This document shows, in pieces, positions 9,904 through 19,094 of a stretch of DNA of 64,000 bases. The notes under the pieces are model-generated. The model saw only the letters and a list, made by a program, of their open reading frames with translations. It did not search any database and had not been told where the DNA came from. Origin of the DNA: Pelagihabitans sp963710535 (GTDB lineage Bacteria > Bacteroidota > Bacteroidia > Flavobacteriales > Flavobacteriaceae); NCBI GenBank assembly GCA_963710535.1, contig CAVQAW010000003.1, positions 310,001 through 374,000 on the forward strand, written 5' to 3'. Each line of letters begins with the position of its first letter. The first letter of the stretch is position 1. A program made the translations under genes and the position numbers.

Positions 9904-10239
9904 ATGGGATTTAAGGAAATCAAGAAGAAGAAATGGTTCGGAATCCTCACCAATATGTATGTGTTGGTACTGACCGTTTTTCTGGTATGGATGGTCTTTT
10001 TTGATACCAATTCATTATTGATCCATCTCGAGTTAAAAAGGGAAATCGACAAACTCGAAAAACAACAGGAGTTTCTCAGGGAAGAAATTGCCAACGATAA
10101 AAAAATCATTGAGAAATTGTCAGACCCTGAAGAACTTGAGAAGTTTGCCAGGGAACATTACTTTCTCAAAAAGAAGGACGAGGAGATTTACCTCATCGAG
10201 TTCGAGGACAGTTTGAAGGTGAACAAGAAAGAGGAATAA
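9904..10239 (+). CDS. FtsB/DivIC septum formation initiator
   Basis: Small bitopic division protein of 111 residues: a short basic cytoplasmic tail, one membrane segment (about residues 17-36) and a periplasmic coiled coil (about 42-75) ending in a PEELEKFAREHYFLKK motif that is characteristic of FtsB/DivIC. In known divisomes it bridges FtsL and FtsQ. It follows udk by two bases and is probably co-transcribed with it. Confidence 0.88.
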   Translation: MGFKEIKKKKWFGILTNMYVLVLTVFLVWMVFFDTNSLLIHLELKREIDKLEKQQEFLREEIANDKKIIEKLSDPEELEKFAREHYFLKKKDEEIYLIEFEDSLKVNKKEE

Positions 10240-10273
10240 ATCCGTTGCCCTTTGTTATACTACTTAGTGGAGG

Positions 10274-10293
10274 GAAACGATTAGCATCGTTTT
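10274..10293. other. small inverted repeat between ftsB/divIC and parA
   Basis: AAACGAT-TAGC-ATCGTTT is a perfect 7-bp stem with a 4-nt loop, extendable by one G:T pair. It sits 34 bp after the ftsB/divIC stop. No long T-run follows, so a weak terminator or chance are both possible. The rest of the 214-bp gap shows no gene. Confidence 0.35.
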
Positions 10294-10453
10294 ACCGAGA
10301 AACCAAGCCTGCCGCGCAGCTTCAGGGAAAAGGGGCCGATACCTTTTAACTTACTTTAACGCGGCACCCTTAAGTTATTCACTTTCTGTTAACAAAATTC
10401 GTTTTCTGGCATCGTAAATAATCGTATTTTTACCCTCTTAACTTACAAGCATA

Positions 10454-11227
10454 ATGGGCAAAATAATTGCTATAGCAAATCAAAAGGGCGGAGTTGGTAA
10501 AACGACGACTACCGTAAATTTAGCGGCATCTTTGGGGGTGCTCGAAAAGAAGGTGTTGTTGATCGATGCCGACCCCCAGGCCAATGCCACTTCCGGTCTC
10601 GGTGTTGATGTCGACAGCATAGAATTGGGGACCTACCAATTTTTGGAACATTCCAAAACCGCTGCGGAGACCATCATCAAAACCTCTTCCCCCAACGTTG
10701 ATTTGATCCCTTCCCACATCGATCTGGTGGCGATAGAAATCGAATTGGTGGATATGGATCGACGGGAATACATGATGAAGCAGGCCATCGGCGATTTGAG
10801 GGATTCCTATGACTATATATTGATCGATTGCGCCCCTTCGCTGGGGTTGCTGACGCTCAATGCGCTTACCGCGGCCGATTCTGTAATCATTCCCATTCAA
10901 TGCGAATATTTTGCCCTTGAAGGTTTGGGCAAATTGCTGAATACCATTAAGAGCGTACAAAAAATACATAATCCGGATCTTGATATTGAGGGGATGCTCC
11001 TGACCATGTACGATTCAAGATTGCGGCTCTCCAATCAGGTAGTGGAGGAAGTAAGGAAGCACTTTGCCGATATGGTCTTCGATACCATAATCCAAAGAAA
11101 TGTCCGGTTAAGTGAGGCGCCCAGTTACGGGGAAAGCATCATCAAGTACGATGCCAGCAGTAAAGGTGCCGAAAATTATCTAAACCTGGCCAATGAAATG
11201 GTAATGCGAAATAAGGAAAAAGTGTAA
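10454..11227 (+). CDS. parA: ParA-family chromosome partition ATPase
   Basis: Walker-type ATPase (Soj/ParA) that drives segregation of origin regions with ParB. The 257 residues carry the deviant Walker A motif KGGVGKTTTTVN starting at residue 11, LIDADPQANATSG and the YDYILIDCAPSLGLLT Walker B region. The stop overlaps the parB ATG by one base (TAATG), so the pair is translationally coupled. A TATTTTTA sequence at 10425-10432 resembles a -7 element but lacks the final G. Confidence 0.94.
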   Translation: MGKIIAIANQKGGVGKTTTTVNLAASLGVLEKKVLLIDADPQANATSGLGVDVDSIELGTYQFLEHSKTAAETIIKTSSPNVDLIPSHIDLVAIEIELVDMDRREYMMKQAIGDLRDSYDYILIDCAPSLGLLTLNALTAADSVIIPIQCEYFALEGLGKLLNTIKSVQKIHNPDLDIEGMLLTMYDSRLRLSNQVVEEVRKHFADMVFDTIIQRNVRLSEAPSYGESIIKYDASSKGAENYLNLANEMVMRNKEKV

Positions 11228-12135
11228 TGGCGAAGGCAATCAAAAAACAGGCTTTGGGAAGGGGATTATCGGCCCTGCTCAGAGATCCGGAAAATGATAT
11301 CCAATCGGTTTCCGACAAGAACGCAGATAAGGTCGTCGGCAATATTTTGGAACTCGACCTGGATGCCATTGTCGTCAATCCCTTTCAGCCTCGATCCAAT
11401 TTTAACGATGAAACACTGCAGGAATTGGCCAGCAGCATCAAGGAACTTGGTGTCATTCAGCCCATTACGGTTCGTAAAATTGATTTCAACAAATTCCAAC
11501 TGGTCTCCGGGGAAAGGCGCTACAGAGCTTCAAAACTCATCGGAATGGAGACCATACCCGCCTACATCAGGATCGCCAATGATCAGGAGTCCTTGGAAAT
11601 GGCCTTGGTAGAGAACATCCAACGACAAGATCTAGACCCCATCGAAATCGCATTGAGTTATCAGCGCCTGATCGATGAAATAGAACTTACCCAGGAAAAG
11701 TTGAGCGAACGGGTGGGCAAAAAGCGCTCGACCATCACCAATTACCTCCGATTGTTAAGACTCGACCCCATTATCCAAACCGGTATTCGTGACGGTTTTA
11801 CTACAATGGGACATGGAAGGGCGTTGGTGAACATCGACAAAAAAGAAGATCAAATCGCGCTTTATGAGCGCATTGTAGGGGAACAACTTTCAGTACGGGA
11901 TACCGAAAAGGCTGTAAAGGCCTATCAGGAAGGACCAAGCCCCGGCAAGAACAAAACTTCGGCCCCAAAGTCAAAGGTGCCGGAATCAATCGCCATCGAT
12001 ATGGCCGAACTCAACGCACGGCTTTCGGTGAAAGTAGGGTTGCAGGCAACCGAGAAGGGCAAGGGAAAAATTACCATCCCTTTTCAATCAGAGGCCGATT
12101 TCAAGCGAATCAAAAAAATACTTTTGGGTGGGTAA
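11227..12135 (+). CDS. parB: ParB chromosome partition protein
   Basis: Binds centromere-like parS sites and spreads, working with ParA. The 302 residues contain the N-terminal ParB/Noc nuclease-fold domain with the arginine motif GERRYRAS (about residues 95-102), then the helix-turn-helix region (SERVGKKRSTITNYLRLL) and a C-terminal dimerisation domain after a basic linker near 240-255. It overlaps parA by one base. I found no convincing parS palindrome in this window. Confidence 0.94.
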   Translation: MAKAIKKQALGRGLSALLRDPENDIQSVSDKNADKVVGNILELDLDAIVVNPFQPRSNFNDETLQELASSIKELGVIQPITVRKIDFNKFQLVSGERRYRASKLIGMETIPAYIRIANDQESLEMALVENIQRQDLDPIEIALSYQRLIDEIELTQEKLSERVGKKRSTITNYLRLLRLDPIIQTGIRDGFTTMGHGRALVNIDKKEDQIALYERIVGEQLSVRDTEKAVKAYQEGPSPGKNKTSAPKSKVPESIAIDMAELNARLSVKVGLQATEKGKGKITIPFQSEADFKRIKKILLGG

Positions 12136-12781
12136 AAACCGATATATGGCCTCTTTACTGTTGCTTTTGTCGCTGTTATGCAAGGCACAGGAAGCAGAAC
12201 CGGCCAAGGCTCAATTGGATTCTTTACAGACCAATCTTCAGGAGCAGGGAATCAATATCAAAGATGCCCAGGTTGAAAAAAGAAAGCCCATCAATCCCTT
12301 AGCGCCGAGCAGGGCCGCTTTCTACTCTGCCATTTTTCCCGGCATGGGCCAAATATACAACAGACGTTATTGGAAAGTACCTTTGGTTTATGGGGCCATA
12401 GGAACCGGTATTTATGCATATACCTGGAACGATGACCGTTATGATCGTTTCAGAACGGCCTTCAAAAGGAGACAGGCCGGGTTTACCGATGACGAGTTTT
12501 ATGATATCAGGACACCTAATGACGGCATACTGCCGAGCGAACCCGATTTATCGAATGCCGCATTGGAAGATGCCCAGGAAAGCTATCAACGGGATAGGGA
12601 TCTGGCGTTGGTCATTACCATAGGACTGTATATCTTGAACATCGTGGATGCCAATGTAGATGCCCATCTGAAGCAGTTCAACATCGATGATGACCTTAGT
12701 TTTGATGTGCAGCCCTATTTGGAACGCAACCCGATTACAAATGATCCCAACTACGGACTGGCCATGGTCATAAGGTTTTGA
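12128..12781 (+). CDS. DUF5683 membrane protein
   Basis: Conserved Bacteroidota protein of unknown function found between parB and dapB. A signal-peptide-like start is followed by a core with APSRAAFYSAIFPGMGQIYN and two hydrophobic stretches. The start is uncertain: GTG at 12128 gives a basic n-region (MGKNRYM) and overlaps parB by 8 bp; ATG at 12146 removes that charge. I prefer GTG because it gives a better signal peptide. The 217 residues fit the family. It is probably part of the parAB-dapB-lepB transcript. Confidence 0.82.
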   Translation: MGKNRYMASLLLLLSLLCKAQEAEPAKAQLDSLQTNLQEQGINIKDAQVEKRKPINPLAPSRAAFYSAIFPGMGQIYNRRYWKVPLVYGAIGTGIYAYTWNDDRYDRFRTAFKRRQAGFTDDEFYDIRTPNDGILPSEPDLSNAALEDAQESYQRDRDLALVITIGLYILNIVDANVDAHLKQFNIDDDLSFDVQPYLERNPITNDPNYGLAMVIRF

Positions 12782-12875
12782 TCAACGAGGCCATTTGAAG
12801 AACTTTGAGATTGGAAAAGAGTCCATTTGCGTGGAAAGTGATACATTCGGAACGATTCCGAAATTAAATTAGCCT

Positions 12876-13574
12876 ATGAATATCGCACTGTTCGGTTACG
12901 GAAAAATGGGGAAAATGATCGAAGCGATAGCTACCGACCGAGGGCATCGCATTGTTGCAAAGATCGATATAGGCACGACATCGATTCACTTTGATGAAAT
13001 GGATGTGGCCATTGACTTCAGTACCCCCGACGCGGCATTTGAAAATATCACCAAATGCTTCGAACATGGCGTACCGGTAATATCGGGCACTACAGGGTGG
13101 CTTGGAAAGTACGGGGAAGCCGTTGCTACTTGCCATAAAATGGAGGGCGCCTTCATCTATGCCTCAAATTTCAGTCTGGGGGTCAATGTTTTCTTCGAAC
13201 TGAATTCCCATCTGGCCAAAATAATGCGGCAAATGAAATCTTATAGGGTGGCCATCGAAGAAATTCACCATACCGAAAAGTTGGATGCGCCAAGTGGTAC
13301 GGCAATTTCGTTGGCAGAAGGAATTTTGGCAGATTCCGATTATGAGGGGTGGTCCAATGGCAACGCAGGGGAATCTGAAATACCGATCGTATCGAAACGG
13401 GTCGGGAAGACTCCAGGAACCCACAGCATTTTGTACAGCAGTGAAGTAGATCAAATCGAAATCAAACATACTGCCCATAACAGAGGAGGGTTTGCCTTGG
13501 GCGCAGTGGTTGCAGCGGAATGGATCGTGGGCAAAACAGGGGTTTACGGGATGAAGGATGTTCTGGGCCTGTAA
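12876..13574 (+). CDS. dapB: 4-hydroxy-tetrahydrodipicolinate reductase
   Basis: NAD(P)H-dependent reductase of the lysine/meso-diaminopimelate pathway. It has 232 residues, slightly short as is usual in this phylum. Visible are the N-terminal nucleotide-binding GYGKMGKMI (residues 8-16), the GTTGW motif and the catalytic EEIHHTEKLDAPSGTA segment near residue 130. It lies in a conserved parAB-DUF5683-dapB-lepB row. DAP links this gene to peptidoglycan synthesis as well as to lysine. Confidence 0.93.
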   Translation: MNIALFGYGKMGKMIEAIATDRGHRIVAKIDIGTTSIHFDEMDVAIDFSTPDAAFENITKCFEHGVPVISGTTGWLGKYGEAVATCHKMEGAFIYASNFSLGVNVFFELNSHLAKIMRQMKSYRVAIEEIHHTEKLDAPSGTAISLAEGILADSDYEGWSNGNAGESEIPIVSKRVGKTPGTHSILYSSEVDQIEIKHTAHNRGGFALGAVVAAEWIVGKTGVYGMKDVLGL

Positions 13575-13685
13575 CGGCTTATCGAACCTTTGCCATTGAA
13601 ACACGGTGCAGTGGAATTATTAATCCTTACAATTTTGAGCAACGAACCGAAATATACGGAATACAACAAACCATAAAAAACAAAG

Positions 13686-15389
13686 ATGGACGGAACACAG
13701 TGGATTCTTTTTATTTTGATCGTACAGTTGGTACACTTTTTAGGTACCTGGAAACTGTACGTTAAAGCAGGCAGAAAATCTTGGGAAGCTGCCATACCAA
13801 TCTACAATGCCATCGTTTTGATGAAAATCATCAACAGGCCGAAATGGTGGGTCTTTTTGCTCTTCATACCAATCATTAACCTTTTGATGTTTCCCGTGAT
13901 TTGGGTGGAGACCATTCGCAGCTTTGGCAGGAACAGCTTGCTGGAGAGTTGGTTGGTCGTCCTCACCCTGGGTTTTTATATTTACTATGTCAACTATACC
14001 CAAGATGTCACCTATATCGAGAACAGGGACCTGCATCCGAAAACGGCCTTGGGGGAATGGGTGAGTTCGATCGTTTTTGCAGTGGTTGCGGCGACCTTGG
14101 TGCATACTTATTTTATCCAACCCTATGTGATTCCTACCGGTTCGCTTGAACGTACATTAAGAATAGGCGACCTGCTGTTCGTCAGCAAATTCCATTATGG
14201 GGCACGTACTCCCATGACCACCGTAGCGGCCCCAATGGTGCATGATACGCTTCCCGGACTTGGGATAAAATCGTATCTGAACAAACCACAACTTCCGTAT
14301 TTCAGGCTTCCGGGATTCACCAGGGTGAAGCGGAACGATATCGTGGTGTTCAGCTGGCCGGCCGATACGGTTTACCAATTTTTCAGAAAAGACAAAGGGG
14401 TCATCAAACCCATCGATAAAAAATCGAACTATGTGAAGCGGTGCGTCGGTATCCCGGGAGATTCGCTGGAAGTGATTGACGGTTACGTCTATATCGACGG
14501 CAAAAAACTGGTACTGCCCGAACGGGCCAAACCGCAATATGACTATACCATTTATGGCAACAATGGGGTTTCCTCAAGATTGTTGCAGGACATCGGGATT
14601 ATCGAATTTCAAAGGAAATTCATTTCCCCGCCCTTGAACCAAACACAGGTTGACGCCCTTGGCAAGTACATTATCGGATTCAACAGAAGGGCCGATGGGC
14701 AATTGGAACTGTATACGAAGGAAAACGGGATACCTGTTGACCTGATCAGGAAATTGAACCTTCCCTTGAAGGAGGAAACAGCCAGGGCCAGGGAAGCGGC
14801 CCTGACCGATGAAATGGTGGCCGAACTGGAGAAAGATCCTTCCATTGACTCGGTCAAACGGGTCATTACTCCTAAAGGACAACGTGGCATCAACCTCTTT
14901 CCCCAGAGTCCGGATTACGATTGGAACTATGACCAAATGGGACCGATTTACATTCCCGAAAAAGGCAAGACGGTAGCCCTGAATCTAAAGGTGCTCCCCC
15001 TTTATAAAAAAATCATACGCGAATATGAAAGCAACCAGCTGGAAGTTTCGGGCAACCAGATCCTGATCAACGGCAAGGTGGCCGACTCCTACACTTTTAA
15101 ACAGGATTATTACTGGATGATGGGCGATAATCGCGATCATTCGGAAGACAGTCGTGCCTGGGGCTATGTCCCTGAAAACCATATTGTTGGCACCCCCATT
15201 TTTATCTGGTTGAGTTTTGATAACTTTAATGATGGGATAACCCATTGGAAACCCCGATGGGACCGTATTTTTACCACGGTGCACGGTGATGGCCAGCCGA
15301 GATCGTATTTCAAATATTTCTTGATCGCTTTGGCCGCATACTTTGTGGGCAGTTATTTTTGGGGTAAAAGAAAAAAAGATAAAAAATAA
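13686..15389 (+). CDS. lepB: signal peptidase I with N-terminal DUF5684-like domain and long insert
   Basis: Inner-membrane serine/lysine protease that removes signal peptides from Sec and Tat substrates. It has 567 residues, about twice the E. coli core. Residues 1-110 form a membrane domain (AGRKSWEAAIPIYNAIVLMKI) of DUF5684 type. The catalytic domain follows: Ser153 in PTGSLERTLRIGD, Lys251 in NYVKRCVGIPGD, and MGDNRDHSEDSR near residue 480. A hydrophilic insert of about 200 residues separates the lysine from the last box. Box B reads Ser-Leu instead of the usual Ser-Met, a conservative change. A C-terminal membrane segment follows. Confidence 0.93.
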   Translation: MDGTQWILFILIVQLVHFLGTWKLYVKAGRKSWEAAIPIYNAIVLMKIINRPKWWVFLLFIPIINLLMFPVIWVETIRSFGRNSLLESWLVVLTLGFYIYYVNYTQDVTYIENRDLHPKTALGEWVSSIVFAVVAATLVHTYFIQPYVIPTGSLERTLRIGDLLFVSKFHYGARTPMTTVAAPMVHDTLPGLGIKSYLNKPQLPYFRLPGFTRVKRNDIVVFSWPADTVYQFFRKDKGVIKPIDKKSNYVKRCVGIPGDSLEVIDGYVYIDGKKLVLPERAKPQYDYTIYGNNGVSSRLLQDIGIIEFQRKFISPPLNQTQVDALGKYIIGFNRRADGQLELYTKENGIPVDLIRKLNLPLKEETARAREAALTDEMVAELEKDPSIDSVKRVITPKGQRGINLFPQSPDYDWNYDQMGPIYIPEKGKTVALNLKVLPLYKKIIREYESNQLEVSGNQILINGKVADSYTFKQDYYWMMGDNRDHSEDSRAWGYVPENHIVGTPIFIWLSFDNFNDGITHWKPRWDRIFTTVHGDGQPRSYFKYFLIALAAYFVGSYFWGKRKKDKK

Positions 15390-15466
15390 CCGTCGCCCAT
15401 ACATAGCGGTTTATTTGGTCCTTACCTTCCTTGTCGTCAGATATGGCTTGAGATGGGCTGGACTTT

Positions 15467-16147
15467 ATGAAAAATAATACTATCGTTTTACCCAGACTTA
15501 AGCACGCAAAAACATTGAAACTGCTCCTGCATCCGACCTATTTCCCCAACATTGCCACTTTTGCCGCGATGCATCGGCAAGAAGTGGTTTGGGAGGTGGA
15601 AGACAACTACCAGAAGCAGACCTATCGCAATCGTTGTTATATCTGCAATGACCAAGGCAGGCAGCTAATCAGCGTACCGATAGAACATGTCGGTGGTCGG
15701 CAGGGCCGGCAGAAATATAAGGAGGTAAGGTTAGATTATTCATACCATTGGCAACGCCTGCATTGGAGGACCCTTCAAACGGCATACCGCACCTCTCCTT
15801 TTTTCGAGTTTTACGAGGATGAATTGGCCCCTTTGTATGAAAAACGCCATACATATTTACTCGATTTCAATCTTACAGCCATAGCGGCACTCTGTGGTTG
15901 CCTGCAAACAGAAATGCCTAAGGAAAAAACCGCCCTATACGAAAAAAAGCCCCAGAACATATTGGATGGCAGGCCGTTGGTCAGCGCGAAGGCCCAGATA
16001 GACTTTCATCCGCATACCTATGTGCAGGTTTTTGGTGACCGTCATGGTTTTGAGGGAAATCTGAGTATATTGGACCTGATGTTCAATGAAGGTACCAATA
16101 CGCTGAATTATTTAAAATCACAAACCCTGTCATTTCTTCATGCTTAG
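15467..16147 (+). CDS. WbqC-family protein
   Basis: Cytoplasmic protein of 226 residues of the WbqC family, thought to take part in polysaccharide or O-antigen sugar synthesis, though the reaction is not established. The family start is seen in LLHPTYFPNIATFAAM, followed by the conserved YRNRCYICNDQGRQLISVPIE stretch in shorter pieces and HWRTLQTAYRTSPFFEFYEDEL. It ends inside the next gene (8-bp overlap). The WbqC-after-lepB order is common in Flavobacteriia. Confidence 0.85.
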   Translation: MKNNTIVLPRLKHAKTLKLLLHPTYFPNIATFAAMHRQEVVWEVEDNYQKQTYRNRCYICNDQGRQLISVPIEHVGGRQGRQKYKEVRLDYSYHWQRLHWRTLQTAYRTSPFFEFYEDELAPLYEKRHTYLLDFNLTAIAALCGCLQTEMPKEKTALYEKKPQNILDGRPLVSAKAQIDFHPHTYVQVFGDRHGFEGNLSILDLMFNEGTNTLNYLKSQTLSFLHA

Positions 16148-16463
16148 GTTATTCCTGCATTATGGAATCCATTTTTTGGTCCCCTTACTCATCGTTTGGG
16201 GCTTCTATAAGGGATATCGGTTACAGGCGCTTTTGATTCTTTGGGCCGGCATTTTGATCGATCTCGATCATTTATGGGCGGTACCGATATTCGACCCAAA
16301 CCGTTGCAGTATCGATTTCCATCCACTGCATACGTACTGGGCTATCGGTGTTTACCTTTTATTGTTGCTCCCAAAAACGACGAGAATTATTGGATTGGCG
16401 CTATTGCTGCATATTTTCGCCGACCAGGTCGATTGTTGGCTAGTGCTCCTGCAATCGAAATGA
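16140..16463 (+). CDS. DUF6122 small membrane protein
   Basis: Membrane protein of 107 residues with three or four hydrophobic segments and conserved polar residues inside them (ILIDLDHLWAVP, FHPLHTYWAI, HIFADQVDCW), a pattern like metal-binding or hydrolase-like membrane proteins. The DLDH and HPLH motifs may form a site, but no function is known. It overlaps the WbqC gene by 8 bp and its 3' end overlaps the convergent EEP gene by 24 bp. Confidence 0.75.
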   Translation: MLRLFLHYGIHFLVPLLIVWGFYKGYRLQALLILWAGILIDLDHLWAVPIFDPNRCSIDFHPLHTYWAIGVYLLLLLPKTTRIIGLALLLHIFADQVDCWLVLLQSK

Positions 16464-17468
16464 GGCCATCACCGGAAAGTGATCGGAAAATCGAACATCG
16501 TAATTTTTGTGGCCTGTGACTTCGAACTGTGGATCGGCCAAAATATAATCGATTCTGAAGGGCAATCGCAAGCTCTGATAAGTACGCCCAAAACCGCTCC
16601 CCTTTTCCATATAGGAATCCGACATCTCTCCTTTGATCAATTTGTACACGTACGAAAACTGGGTATTGTTGAAGTCCCCGCAAACAATGGTCTTATAGGG
16701 CACCGAATTCCTGTGTTTGAGGAACAATCGGGCCTCCTCTGCCTGTTTTTTAATGGAATGGCTCAAGCGCAGGAACAAACGCCCTGATACATCATTGGGA
16801 ATTCTCCTGATCTGAGGGTGGAAACTGAACGATTCCAAATGAAGGTTATAAATCCTAACGGTATCGTTTTTATATTGAATATCTACAAAAGCCCCGTTAT
16901 TTTCCGTACCCGGCCAATCGAGCGTGCCTTCATTGATGATCGGATACTTCGAAAAAATCCCCAACAAGGCACGCTTTCCCTTATGGATGTAATTCAGATG
17001 TCGGTATGGATATTCCTTAAATTTATCCCGCTTGCGAAAATCCACTTCCTGGAAACATAGGATATCGGGATTTTCTTCGGCAACAAGGTTGAAAACATTC
17101 TCGAACTGATTTTCCCTTTCTCCCCCGTTGCTCCACCAGAAATCACTGACATTAAAACTCATCACTTTTAGGTCTTCGGGCTTCAATGTATCATCCGATG
17201 GTTTCAGTTTTACGAAAGAACCCAAGCTGAAATAAGCGAGAACGAGCAACAGTGAGGAGATAAGGGCCCTTCGGTTCCGCAATAAAATCCAATACAGTAC
17301 GAAGCCTATGTTGGCATAAACCAAAAGGGGAACCACTATGCCCAAGAGTCCGAAATAAGGAAAAATGTCTGCCGGAATATAAGTTGCCAAACAAGCCAGT
17401 AGCAATAGGGTTGCAAGGGCCCAATTCACCGCGAACACGATTTTATTGAATATCGAAAGTTGTTTCAC
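16440..17468 (-). CDS. endonuclease/exonuclease/phosphatase family protein, membrane-anchored
   Basis: Metal-dependent phosphoesterase fold (EEP superfamily), 342 residues, with two or three N-terminal membrane segments (to about residue 95). Motifs are MSFNVSDFWW, CFQEVDFRKRDKF with the catalytic Glu, CGDFNNTQFSYVY and the terminal FSDHFPVMASF. GTG at 17468 is chosen because it lies four bases after the upstream rhomboid stop; the frame is open further upstream inside that gene. The substrate is unknown; related proteins act on nucleic acids, phospholipids or inositol phosphates. Confidence 0.82.
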   Translation of the reverse strand: MKQLSIFNKIVFAVNWALATLLLLACLATYIPADIFPYFGLLGIVVPLLVYANIGFVLYWILLRNRRALISSLLLVLAYFSLGSFVKLKPSDDTLKPEDLKVMSFNVSDFWWSNGGERENQFENVFNLVAEENPDILCFQEVDFRKRDKFKEYPYRHLNYIHKGKRALLGIFSKYPIINEGTLDWPGTENNGAFVDIQYKNDTVRIYNLHLESFSFHPQIRRIPNDVSGRLFLRLSHSIKKQAEEARLFLKHRNSVPYKTIVCGDFNNTQFSYVYKLIKGEMSDSYMEKGSGFGRTYQSLRLPFRIDYILADPQFEVTGHKNYDVRFSDHFPVMASFRLQEH

Positions 17469-17472
17469 GATG

Positions 17473-18360
17473 CTAATCTTCCTTGCCTGCCTTGAACAAA
17501 AAATCCTTTTCGGTCTTGGATAGGCTCTCATATCCCGATTTGCTGATCTTATCCAAGATGGCGTCAATTTTTCTCTGGTGCAGCTCTTTGTCGTAATTTA
17601 CGGAAGAGGATACGGTCGTCTTTTGTTTCCTGTATACCGTTTTCAAGGGCGCTTTTTTTTCTTTGGCCTTAAAAAGACCTGAAATTCCGTCCAGCATCTT
17701 TGAAAAACCTTCCCCAATATCATGCCCATTGAGCAACTGCCTTCCGTAAAGATACCCCAAACCGGCGCCGCCCAAATGTGCCAGGTGCCCGCCAGCATTG
17801 GTGCCATATGGGATTTGTATCAGATCGATCAATACCACCACCAAGCCGAGTTGCCAAAGTTTTACATTAAAGAAGATGACCCTTACCTCTTGGTTGGGCA
17901 TATAGGCACAAATAAAGATCAACACCGAGGTAACTCCGGCCGAAGCACCGATCAGGGTAGAATTGACCCCCATAAAGGCGGGAAAAATGTTGTAGCTCAA
18001 CATAAAAAGCAGCCCCCCAAAAATGACTCCCAGAAAATATACGTTCACAAATCTTCTGGATCCAAAAGTGTTGAGGAAGATCCGTGCAGCGAAATACAAC
18101 AACAGCATGTTCCAAAAGATGTGTCCCAAACTGCCATGAAAAAAAGAATAGGTGACCAAAGACCAAGGCTGTGTGATAAAGTCTCCAAGATTTCTGGGGA
18201 GTGCGAACCATCTATCTATGGCATCCGGGGCCAGGCCCAATAAAAAAGGGACAAGGGCATTGAGAACAAACACACCACCATTAATGGCAATCAGTTTTTC
18301 GGCAATGCTCAAACTTGCAAATTGATATCTTAATCCTCCTCTGTTCATCGTCAATTCCAA
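17473..18360 (-). CDS. rhomboid-family intramembrane serine protease
   Basis: Six-segment rhomboid with the catalytic serine in IGASAGVTSVLI and the histidine in GGHLAHLGGAGLGYLYG, so the Ser-His dyad is present. The 295 residues include a hydrophilic C-terminal tail (about 215-295) that ends in a conserved KISKSGYESLSKTEKDFL helix pair seen in Bacteroidota rhomboids. ATG at 18360 overlaps the upstream rhomboid by 10 bp; ATG at 18348 would give a 2-bp gap. It is the second of two tandem rhomboids, probably on a mutL transcript. Confidence 0.9.
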   Translation of the reverse strand: MELTMNRGGLRYQFASLSIAEKLIAINGGVFVLNALVPFLLGLAPDAIDRWFALPRNLGDFITQPWSLVTYSFFHGSLGHIFWNMLLLYFAARIFLNTFGSRRFVNVYFLGVIFGGLLFMLSYNIFPAFMGVNSTLIGASAGVTSVLIFICAYMPNQEVRVIFFNVKLWQLGLVVVLIDLIQIPYGTNAGGHLAHLGGAGLGYLYGRQLLNGHDIGEGFSKMLDGISGLFKAKEKKAPLKTVYRKQKTTVSSSVNYDKELHQRKIDAILDKISKSGYESLSKTEKDFLFKAGKED

Positions 18361-19094
18361 CGGTTTTTATTAAACTGATTCTTTTTCCAATACCACATCA
18401 TGATAAACCCTGCCACGGCCCCACCCACGTGGGCAAAATGGGCTATGCCCTGTCCGAAGATTCCATAGCCCGTAACCCCCGAAAATAGGTCGAGTGCTAT
18501 TAGAACGGGAACGAAATACTTGGCCTTGATCGGCACTGGCAGGAAAATGAGCATCAGTTCGGCTTGGGGAAAACTGAATGCAAAGGCCACCAACACCCCG
18601 TAAATAGCTCCCGAAGCTCCGACGGCCGGCGTATTATACGCGCTCAAAAAATTGTCGATCGTTCCCTTGCCCGCGATCTCGTACCAACTCGGGCTATACT
18701 GACCGGCCGATATGATATCGAGCACTTGGCTTTCCGCAAGTCCGGCATTGACAAGGGCCGACATCCCTTCGTTAAAATAGTAATAATTTATCCCCGTATG
18801 GAGCAAGGCGGCTCCAAGACCGGCCGAAAAGTAGAAAAAGAAAAATTTATTCCTACCCCACATGGCCTCCAATGGGGAGCCAAATGCCCAAAGTGCGTAC
18901 ATATTGAAGGCGATGTGCATAAAACCGCCGTGCATGAACATATGGGTGACGATCTGCCAAAGCCTAAAATGTTCATTCTTGGGAAACCACAGTGAGAACA
19001 ACTGGTACATTTGGTCTCCATACAAAGAGGTTGCAACAAAAAACAGGATATTGATGATCAATAAATGTTTTATGGCCTCGGTCAGTCTTCCCAT
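18351..19094 (-). CDS. rhomboid-family intramembrane serine protease
   Basis: Second tandem rhomboid, 247 residues, with six or seven membrane segments. The first loop carries HMFMHGGFMHIAFNMYALWAFG, the catalytic serine is in AVGASGAIYG near residue 150 and the histidine in FAHVGGAVAGF. An extra periplasmic loop of about 35 residues (near 105-140) separates segments two and three. The ATG directly abuts the mutL stop. It lacks the C-terminal tail of its neighbour, so the two probably differ in substrate or partner. Confidence 0.9.
   Translation of the reverse strand: MGRLTEAIKHLLIINILFFVATSLYGDQMYQLFSLWFPKNEHFRLWQIVTHMFMHGGFMHIAFNMYALWAFGSPLEAMWGRNKFFFFYFSAGLGAALLHTGINYYYFNEGMSALVNAGLAESQVLDIISAGQYSPSWYEIAGKGTIDNFLSAYNTPAVGASGAIYGVLVAFAFSFPQAELMLIFLPVPIKAKYFVPVLIALDLFSGVTGYGIFGQGIAHFAHVGGAVAGFIMMWYWKKNQFNKNRWN

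Noticed and set aside
18424..18433. CCCACGTGGG palindrome
   Set aside because: Short, inside a rhomboid gene, and without the flanking bases of parS.
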